Source: Planctomycetota bacterium (lineage in GTDB: Bacteria > Planctomycetota > UBA1135 > UBA2386). Taken from it: a stretch of 64,000 nucleotides of DNA. Position 1 is the stretch's first letter, and every line of letters begins with the position of its first letter. The stretch lies in contig JACKHZ010000009.1 of assembly GCA_020638735.1 (NCBI GenBank), positions 682,001-746,000 on the forward strand, given 5' to 3'. The notes under the pieces were generated by a model, which searched no databases, was not told where the DNA came from, and saw only the letters and a program-made list of their open reading frames with translations. Of the stretch, positions 56,258 through 64,000 are shown piece after piece. A program made the position numbers and the translations under genes.

Positions 56258-57673
56258 ATGAACTCACCCGATCCGGCACTGCCGCCGCGCGACGCCCTGG
56301 TGCTGGTGCACGGCCTCGGCCGCTTCGGCGGCGGCCGCGAGGCCGTGCGCCACCTGGCGCGCCGCGGCTGCCGGGTGCGCGTCGCCGACCGCGCCGACGG
56401 CGACGACCTGCGCGCCGTCGCCGCGACCTTCGCCGATCAGCCCGCGGTCGAGTGGTGCCTCGGCCGCGAAGACGAGGCGCTGCTCGACGGCGTGCAGGCG
56501 ATGGTCGTCAGCCCGGCGGTGCCCGACCACCATCCCCTGCTGCAGGCGGCGATCGCGCGCGGGGTGCCCCTCACGCAGGAGGTCGAGCTGTTCCTCGCCG
56601 CCTACCCCGGGCGGGTGCTCGGCGTGACCGGGACCAACGGCAAGTCGTCGACCTCGATGCTGCTCCATCGGGCCCTGCTCGCCAGCGGGCACGACGCGCT
56701 GCTCGGCGGCAACATCGGCCACAGCCTGCTCGCCGACGAAGCCCTGTGGCGTCGCGCGCAGTGGGCGGTGCTGGAACTGTCCAGCTTCCAGCTCGAGCGG
56801 CTGGGGCCGGCGCGGCGCCTGCACGGCGCGGTGTTCACCCGCGTCGCCACCGACCACCTCGACCGCCACGGCACGCTGGCCGCGTACCACGCCGCCAAGG
56901 GCCGGCTGGCGGCGGCGGCAGACGCGTTCGTCGTCTGTGGCGCCGACGACCCGGTCGCTGCCGGGTACGCCACGTCGGCGCAGCAGCGAGGGTGGTACAC
57001 GGCCGGGCCGCCGGGACCGGTTGGCGCCGGGACCGACGGCGGCTGGCTGTGTGTGCGCCCCGATCGCGACCCGGCCGAACGACTCGTGCACCAGGACGCG
57101 CTGCGGCTGCTCGGCGACTTCCAGCGCGAGAACGTGCTCGCGGCAGGTCTCGCCGCGCGGCTGTGCGGCGCCGCGCCGCACGCAATCGGCTTCGCCATGG
57201 CGACCGCCGCCCCGCTGCCGTTCCGTCTGCAACTGGTGCATGTGCGCGAGGGAGTGCGGATCTACGACAACGGCGTCTCGACCGAGGTCGACTCGACGCG
57301 CCGCGCGTTGGCCACGTTGCAAGCGCTCGGCGGTCGCGTGCACTGGGTCGGCGGCGGCAAGTCGAAGGACGGCGACCACGCGGCGGTGGCGCGCGCGATC
57401 GCGCCGCTCGCCGGCAGCGCGCAGGTGTTCGGCGCAGCGGCTGCGCCGTTCGCAGCCGCCGTCGCGCAGGAGCAGCTGCCGCTGCCCACGGCGGCGCACG
57501 CCACGCTGCGACAGGCCCTCGACGCGGCGCTGGCCGCAGCCCGGCCCGGCGACGCGGTGCTGTTCAGCCCGGCCTTCGCCTCGTTCGATCAATACCCCAA
57601 CTTCCGCGCCCGCGCGCTCGAGTTCCACGCGCTGCTGCGCGAACGGCGTGCGACCGGCGCGACCTCCGGCTAG
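56258..57673 (+). CDS. murD: UDP-N-acetylmuramoylalanine--D-glutamate ligase
   Basis: A 471-residue Mur ligase that adds D-glutamate to UDP-MurNAc-L-Ala. It has the N-terminal Rossmann part (LVLVHGLGRFGGGREAVRHL), the ATP loop GVTGTNGKSST (122-132), LGGNIGHSLL, ELSSFQLERLG, ATDHLDRHGTLAAYHAAKGRL, the C-terminal NGVSTEVDSTRRAL and FSPAFASFDQYPNFRARALEF. This shows that the organism builds peptidoglycan. It is isolated from the usual mur/dcw cluster and stands before mcsA with a 15-base gap. The ATG at 56258 is 7 bases after the lipoprotein stop. Confidence 0.94.
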   Translation: MNSPDPALPPRDALVLVHGLGRFGGGREAVRHLARRGCRVRVADRADGDDLRAVAATFADQPAVEWCLGREDEALLDGVQAMVVSPAVPDHHPLLQAAIARGVPLTQEVELFLAAYPGRVLGVTGTNGKSSTSMLLHRALLASGHDALLGGNIGHSLLADEALWRRAQWAVLELSSFQLERLGPARRLHGAVFTRVATDHLDRHGTLAAYHAAKGRLAAAADAFVVCGADDPVAAGYATSAQQRGWYTAGPPGPVGAGTDGGWLCVRPDRDPAERLVHQDALRLLGDFQRENVLAAGLAARLCGAAPHAIGFAMATAAPLPFRLQLVHVREGVRIYDNGVSTEVDSTRRALATLQALGGRVHWVGGGKSKDGDHAAVARAIAPLAGSAQVFGAAAAPFAAAVAQEQLPLPTAAHATLRQALDAALAAARPGDAVLFSPAFASFDQYPNFRARALEFHALLRERRATGATSG

Positions 57674-57688
57674 ACTCGGCCTCCGCAC

Positions 57689-58204
57689 ATGCAGTACTGC
57701 ACCGCGTGCCAGAAGGCGATCGCGACGATCATGGTCATGGACCTCAGCGAAGGCGCCGTGACCGGCTCGCAACACGTCTGCGCCCAGTGCGCCGAACAGC
57801 TGGGCCTGACCCCGCCGAAGCAGCAGAAGTTCTCCCCGGAGATGCTCGAGGATCTGCTCGGCGGGCTCAACAAGCCGCGCGCGCGCGGCAAACCCGCCGA
57901 GGCGTGCCCCGGCTGCGGCATGACCCCGACAGAGTTCCGCAGCAAGGGACGCCTCGGCTGCCCGCGCTGCTACGAGGCGTTCCGCGTCGAGTTGCTGCCG
58001 CTCCTGCAGCGCATCCACGAGTCGCAGTCGCACCAGGGACGCCTGCCGAGCACCGTCGCCGAGGCGCCGGCCGGCCCGGACGAGCGCGCGCTCTCCGAAC
58101 TGCGTCGCCGCCTCGAGGACGCCGTGCGCGGCGAACGCTACGAAGAGGCCGCCCAACTGCGCGACGAGCTGCGTCGGGCCGAACGCGGCGAACTGGCCCC
58201 CTGA
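57689..58204 (+). CDS. mcsA: McsA-like zinc-binding UVR-motif protein, activator of McsB
   Basis: A 171-residue protein with four Cys pairs that would bind two zinc ions: CTAC (4-7), CAQC (30-33), CPGC and CPRC. The C-terminal UVR motif (ELRRRLEDAVRGERYEEAAQLRDEL) resembles the UvrB/UvrC interaction helix. McsA binds and stimulates the arginine kinase McsB, encoded 41 bases downstream. Length and domain order are as in Firmicutes. Its stop codon falls inside a 14-bp tandem duplication (58193-58220). Cofactor identity is inferred from the family. Confidence 0.88.
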   Translation: MQYCTACQKAIATIMVMDLSEGAVTGSQHVCAQCAEQLGLTPPKQQKFSPEMLEDLLGGLNKPRARGKPAEACPGCGMTPTEFRSKGRLGCPRCYEAFRVELLPLLQRIHESQSHQGRLPSTVAEAPAGPDERALSELRRRLEDAVRGERYEEAAQLRDELRRAERGELAP

Positions 58205-58220
58205 TCCTGGCCCCCTGATC
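58193..58220. repeat. 14-bp tandem duplication across the mcsA stop
   Basis: CTGGCCCCCTGATC occurs twice without a gap, at 58193-58206 and 58207-58220. The first copy holds the last codons and TGA of mcsA, the second lies in the gap to mcsB. It looks like a simple slippage duplication. Confidence 0.85.
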
Positions 58221-58245
58221 CCTGCGCCCGAACCGGACGACATCC

Positions 58246-59319
58246 GTGGCGAAGAAACGACGCGACGACAAGAACCCCGAGTTCCGGCCCGGCGCCTGGC
58301 TGGCCGGCACCGGCCCCGACAGCGACATCGCCATCTGCACGCGGGTGCGACTGGCGCGCAACCTGCAGGGGTTCCCGTTCTCGCCGCGCCTCGACGGCGA
58401 CGAGTCCGAGCGCCTCTACCAGTTCGTCGTCGAGCGCCTCGGGCGCCCCGGCCTGCCGGTGCAGCTGCAGGTCGTCGACCTCTCGCCGGTCGACGAACTC
58501 GAGCGCTCGATGCTGGTCGAACGCCACCTGATCAGCCGCGAGTTGGCGACCAGCGACCGCCACACCGGTGTCGCGATCGACCAGGAAGAGAGCGTCGCGA
58601 TCATGGTCAACGAGGAGGACCACCTGCGCGTGCAAGTGTTCGCGCCTGGCCTGCAACCCGGCCAGGTGTGGGAGCGCACCGAGCGCCTCGACGACGCGCT
58701 GATGCAGCGGCTGCCGATGGCGTGGTCCGAGGAGTTCGGCTTCCTGACCTCGTGCCCGACCAACACCGGCACCGGCCTGCGCCTGTCCGTGATGTTGCAC
58801 CTGCCCGGCCTCGTGTGGTCCGAGGAGATCGACAAGGCGACCAACGTCGCGCAGAAGATCCACCTGGCGGTGCGCGGCCTCTACGGCGAGGGCAGCCGGG
58901 CGCTGGGCGACTTCTACCAGGTGTCCAACCAGATCACGCTCGGCCGGGACGAGGGCCAGATCCGCGGCGACGTGATGCTGGCAGTGACCCGCATCGTGCA
59001 GTGGGAGCGCGAGGTGCGCGACGCGCTGCTGCGCGGCGCCGCCCGCGTGCGCACCCTGGACCGCGTGCACCGCGCCCTCGGCACGCTCGAACGAGCGCAG
59101 ATCCTGAGCAGTGAGGAAGCGCTCGGCTGCCTGTCGGCGCTGCGCTTCGGCATGCAGACGAAGCTGGTCGACGGCTTCAAGGTCGAGGCCATCAACCAGG
59201 CCCTGCTGCTGTCGCAGCCCGCGCACCTGCAGCGCTGGTCGCGAGAGAAGCTGACCGCCGAGGAGCGCGACCAGCGCCGCGCGCAGATGCTGCGCGACAT
59301 CCTCGGCTGTCACCCCTAG
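58246..59319 (+). CDS. mcsB: Protein-arginine kinase
   Basis: A 357-residue ATP:guanido phosphotransferase that phosphorylates arginine residues in proteins, marking them for ClpC. Features: CTRVRLARNLQGFPF near the N-terminus, EDHLRVQVFAPG, and the active-site Cys170 in TSCPTNTGTGLRLSVMLHLP, followed by GLYGEGSRALGDFYQVSNQ. The C-terminal VRTLDRVHRALGTL and the allosteric region are present. The GTG start at 58246 is upstream of the conserved GPDSDIAICTRVRL by about 25 residues. It forms a unit with mcsA and clpC; the repressor gene ctsR is not nearby. Confidence 0.95.
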   Translation: MAKKRRDDKNPEFRPGAWLAGTGPDSDIAICTRVRLARNLQGFPFSPRLDGDESERLYQFVVERLGRPGLPVQLQVVDLSPVDELERSMLVERHLISRELATSDRHTGVAIDQEESVAIMVNEEDHLRVQVFAPGLQPGQVWERTERLDDALMQRLPMAWSEEFGFLTSCPTNTGTGLRLSVMLHLPGLVWSEEIDKATNVAQKIHLAVRGLYGEGSRALGDFYQVSNQITLGRDEGQIRGDVMLAVTRIVQWEREVRDALLRGAARVRTLDRVHRALGTLERAQILSSEEALGCLSALRFGMQTKLVDGFKVEAINQALLLSQPAHLQRWSREKLTAEERDQRRAQMLRDILGCHP

Positions 59320-59641
59320 TCGGGCGGCGCAGCCTGGTCCTGGCCGGCGACCACAGCGGCGCGCGGCACGTGCTGCAGAACTACTTCGGCTGGTGACCGC
59401 ATGCCGCCCCGATCCGCTCCGAAGGCGGATCGGGCGCTCGGCCGGCCTGCGCCCTCGCCCCGGCCTGTCGCCCCACTCCCCTGGCGGCATCGCCCCCGAT
59501 CGGCCCCATCGCGGCCTGAACCCCGGTGTCGGAAAATCCCTCACCTTGAGCCCGCGGACTGGATCTCGAAGTCGAGTTAATCCTATACCGCTGGCATCCG
59601 ATCTAAGGATCGGTACAGCAAAGGCCACCGAGGGTTAACGC
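59320..59641. other. Upstream region of clpC
   Basis: These 322 bases hold no supported gene. The final 70 bases are much richer in A/T than the rest and probably contain the clpC promoter. An inverted repeat, CCGATC-TAAG-GATCGG (59598-59613), and another short one, CTCGA-AG-TCGAG, lie 30-75 bases before the start; a good ribosome-binding site GAGGG sits 7 bases before the ATG. Neither repeat matches CIRCE or the CtsR box as I know them. Confidence 0.5.
59598..59613. promoter_or_regulatory. Inverted repeat in the clpC leader
   Basis: CCGATC pairs with GATCGG across TAAG. It lies 28 bases upstream of the clpC start and next to the AT-rich stretch TTAATCCTATACC. It could be an operator or a leader hairpin; no known regulator site is matched. 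Confidence 0.4.
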
Positions 59642-62242
<2,601 letters not shown>

Positions 62243-62251
62243 CCGCCCCGC

Positions 62252-62275
62252 GCGCGGCCGCCCCGGCGGCCGCGC
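62252..62275 (+). terminator. GC-rich hairpin after clpC
   Basis: GCGCGGCCG pairs with CGGCCGCGC around CCCCGG, beginning 10 bases after the clpC stop. There is no T-run, so it may act as a terminator or only stabilise the mRNA. Confidence 0.5.
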
Positions 62276-62339
62276 ACACTGCGCCGCGAATCCCGCGGCG
62301 CCGGCGCACCCGCCAGGCGCCTCGTGCCACTGTCCCTTC

Positions 62340-63407
62340 GTGCACGACGCCCACTTGATGCTGGCGATCGCCGAGGGCTTCGACGAGCGCCCGGTGCCAT
62401 CGCTGCTACGCCCCGGCGAAGATCCCGCCGCGGTGCTCGCCGAACCTCCCGGACCGCCGGCAGTGCCGCTCCGGGTCGCCGCCCGCCTGCGACGCAGGGA
62501 CCTCGGCGCGATCGCTGCGACGATCCGCCGGCGCTGCGACGAGCTCGGCATCCGCGTGCTGACACCGCTCGATCGCGACTGGCCCGAGCGGCTCTCGGCG
62601 CAGCCGTTGCCGCCGCTGGTGCTGTTCACCCGCGGCGACGCGGCGGCGCTCCGCCGGGAGCCGGCGGTGGCGATCGTCGGCAGCCGCACGCCGACGCCGT
62701 ACGGCATCGACGCCTGCGCGACGCTGGCCGAGACGCTCGCCTGCGCCGGCGCGGTGATCTGGAGCGGGTTGGCGCGCGGCGTAGACGCGCTCGCCCACCG
62801 CGCCTGTGTCGCCGCCGGCACGCCGACGGTCGCAGTGCTGGCCGGCGGCCTCGACGCCATCTACCCGGCAGAGCACGACACGCTCGCCGTCGAGATCGCG
62901 GCAGGCGGCGGCTGTCTCTGCAGCGAACTGCCGCCGGGCCGGCGCGCCCGACGCGGCCACTTCGTGCGCCGCAACCGCCTGCTCGCCGCCGGACCGCCGG
63001 CGGTCCTGGTGATCGAGGCGAGCCTCGCCTCGGGTGCACTGCACACCGCGCGGTTCGCCGCCGAATGCGCCACCGAGGTGTTCGCGCTGCCGGGCCCGTG
63101 GCGCAGCGAGCGCAGCATGGGCTGTCACCGCCTGCTCGCCGAGGGCGCTCAGGTCGTCGAGGATCCGGGCGGGCTGCTACAGGCGCTCGGGCTCGGGGCC
63201 GGCGGCTCCCCCGCCGCCGCGCTGGCGCTGGTGCACAGCGCCGACGAGGCGGCCCTGCTCGCGTTGCTCGCCGCAGGACCGCGTCCGAGCGATCTGCTGC
63301 GCCGCGAATCCGGGCTCGATGCGGGGCCGTTCCTGCGCGCGCTGTTCGGACTCGAGCAGCGCGGCGCCGTCGGGCGGCTACCCGGCGACCTGTGGCGGCG
63401 GACCTGA
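62340..63407 (+). CDS. dprA: DNA-processing protein DprA
   Basis: A 355-residue protein that loads RecA on incoming single-stranded DNA during natural transformation. The Rossmann-type core is clear: VAIVGSRTPTPYGIDACATLAE, WSGLARGVDALAHRACVAAG, VAVLAGGLDAIYPAEH, SELPPGRRARRGHFVRRNRLLA, VLVIEASLASGALHTARFA and FALPGPW. An N-terminal SAM-like helical part and a C-terminal winged-helix-like part (LLALLAAGPRPSDLLRRESGL) flank it. The GTG start at 62340 gives the usual length. DprA occurs in many non-competent bacteria, so competence cannot be concluded. Confidence 0.93.
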   Translation: MHDAHLMLAIAEGFDERPVPSLLRPGEDPAAVLAEPPGPPAVPLRVAARLRRRDLGAIAATIRRRCDELGIRVLTPLDRDWPERLSAQPLPPLVLFTRGDAAALRREPAVAIVGSRTPTPYGIDACATLAETLACAGAVIWSGLARGVDALAHRACVAAGTPTVAVLAGGLDAIYPAEHDTLAVEIAAGGGCLCSELPPGRRARRGHFVRRNRLLAAGPPAVLVIEASLASGALHTARFAAECATEVFALPGPWRSERSMGCHRLLAEGAQVVEDPGGLLQALGLGAGGSPAAALALVHSADEAALLALLAAGPRPSDLLRRESGLDAGPFLRALFGLEQRGAVGRLPGDLWRRT

Positions 63408-63448
63408 TGCCCGGATGGGACGGAAAGGCCAGTCGGCCCGACGCAGCC

Positions 63449-63643
63449 TCAACCGCCGATGAACAGCCAGCCGAGCACCGTCATCGTCAACACCAGCATC
63501 GCGGACCAGACGACCCACCTGACGGTGCGGGCGACGGCCGCGCGGATCGTCTCCTGCGCGGTCGCGTGGTGCTGGCCGACCACGACCAGCGCCACCAGGA
63601 ACAAGACGGGCACGTAGACCACGATGCGGAACAGCAGGCTCAT
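63449..63643 (-). CDS. Small two-helix membrane protein
   Basis: A 64-residue protein with two transmembrane helices, IVVYVPVLFLVALVVVG (7-23) and VVWSAMLVLTMTVLGWLF (44-61), joined by a short polar loop (HHATAQETIRAAVART). It overlaps the preceding membrane-protein gene as ATGA, so they are made together. I do not recognise a family. It converges with dprA. Confidence 0.65.
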   Translation of the reverse strand: MSLLFRIVVYVPVLFLVALVVVGQHHATAQETIRAAVARTVRWVVWSAMLVLTMTVLGWLFIGG

Positions 63644-64000
63644 GCCGACACCTCACCGCCGCCCTCGGGCCCGGCGACGTCCGCCGGCGTGGCCACCGGG
63701 AACACCGATCGCTCGGCGACGGTGAACGCGTCGACCATCACCACCAGGTTCATCAGACCGGCGACCGTGCACAGCACGACGCCGAGGTCGAGGTCGATCG
63801 GCACGCCCTCGCCGCGGATCGGCGCAGTGACCAAGGACGCGAACAGCGAACCGCCGCCGAACAGGTTCTGGCCGATCCACCACACGGCGTTGTCGGCGCG
63901 ATCGACCGCGCGCCCGCCGGAGACCACCAGCCCGATCGCGAACACCGCCAGCACGGCGATGCCCATCAACACGCCCTTGTCCTTCTGCCCCGCCTTGGCG
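63640..64000 (-). CDS. Membrane protein of unknown function (5' end outside window)
   Basis: The frame is open to the window edge, so the N-terminus is missing; about 120 residues are visible. After GQKDKG it shows a hydrophobic helix (GIAVLAVFAIGLVVSGG), an amphipathic part (NAVWWIGQNLFGGGSLFASLV), a second helix (LGVVLCTVAGLMNLVVMV) and a polar tail (ATPADVAGPEGGGEVSA). The GQKDKG followed by a helix recalls planctomycete DUF6677-type proteins, but that is from memory. A GTG at 63972 is a possible but unlikely start. It is coupled by ATGA to the small protein after it. Confidence 0.6.
   Translation of the reverse strand, partial: AKAGQKDKGVLMGIAVLAVFAIGLVVSGGRAVDRADNAVWWIGQNLFGGGSLFASLVTAPIRGEGVPIDLDLGVVLCTVAGLMNLVVMVDAFTVAERSVFPVATPADVAGPEGGGEVSA

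Noticed and set aside
58201..58245. CIRCE or CtsR-type operator before mcsB or clpC
   Set aside because: Neither the TTAGCACTC/GAGTGCTAA pair nor a CtsR-like direct repeat is present in the gaps.
59320..59396. Short orphan frame after mcsB that reads LVLAGDHSGARHVLQNYFGW
   Set aside because: It looks protein-like but has no start, no length and no family I can name; may be chance or a tiny gene relic.

Overview
The window is very GC-rich, densely coded DNA that most resembles a Planctomycetota chromosome (a myxobacterium-like lineage is the main alternative). The reasons are: ECF sigma factors placed directly before very large transmembrane Ser/Thr kinases with propeller sensor domains; secreted proteins sharing a C-terminal domain I associate with planctomycete secretomes; a YdjY-domain protein; Gram-negative lipid A/LPS genes (lpxK, an LpxL-like acyltransferase, a GT9 glycosyltransferase, an LPS kinase); and McsA-McsB-ClpC arginine phosphorylation. 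Nothing looks like a prophage, insertion sequence, plasmid or CRISPR array. It reads as core chromosome with tight operons, in which many neighbouring genes overlap as TGATG, ATGA or GTGA.

Layout. 1-1.6 kb: end of an ABC export system. 1.7-4.4 kb: secreted PQQ-type sugar dehydrogenase, a sulfotransferase-like gene, and the decayed remains of a WcbI-type gene. 4.4-6.6 kb: metG and a 29-residue histone-H1-like gene. 7.1-13.5 kb (minus strand): a five-gene block with a DUF4388/TPR/propeller membrane protein, a TPR-roadblock protein, a roadblock protein, an MglA-family GTPase with a hidden membrane-anchor tail, and a second roadblock protein. 13.7-21.5 kb: cation/proton antiporter, methyltransferase, gcvT-gcvH-lipoate ligase, HDOD and carboxymuconolactone decarboxylase genes. 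21.9-26.3 kb: ECF sigma plus FG-GAP kinase. 26.3-28.7 kb: LPS kinase, GT9 and a Tsr3-like gene. 28.7-31.2 kb: subtilase and lipoprotein. 31.4-31.7 kb: tRNA-Arg followed by an inverted copy of its own 3' end and a 101-bp tandem repeat. 31.7-34.6 kb: fabD-lpxK-lpxL-like operon. 34.7-38 kb: three exported proteins. 38.2-42.5 kb: ECF sigma plus WD40 kinase. 42.6-50.9 kb: secreted proteins, nnrD, asparaginase. 50.9-55.7 kb: BFN nuclease-like gene, two tRNA-Ser genes, a PqqC/TenA-like gene, a third ECF sigma with a membrane partner, and a sulfotransferase. 55.7-64 kb: lipoprotein, murD, mcsA, mcsB, clpC, dprA, and two small membrane proteins at the edge.

How it fits together. The MglA/roadblock block looks like a membrane-tethered GTPase switch with its own regulators and a large membrane sensor or scaffold. 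gcvT, gcvH and the lipoate ligase form a glycine-cleavage and lipoylation unit. fabD, lpxK and the acyltransferase couple fatty-acid and lipid A synthesis. McsA-McsB-ClpC mark and degrade proteins. Three ECF sigma factors, each coupled to a membrane partner, point to heavy signal-responsive transcription.

Several coding regions are broken in ways that suggest decay, recoding or assembly error: the MglA tail (frameshift), the FG-GAP kinase (in-frame TGA), a secreted protein at 49 kb (in-frame TGA followed by a hairpin of SECIS-like geometry) and the WcbI remnant.
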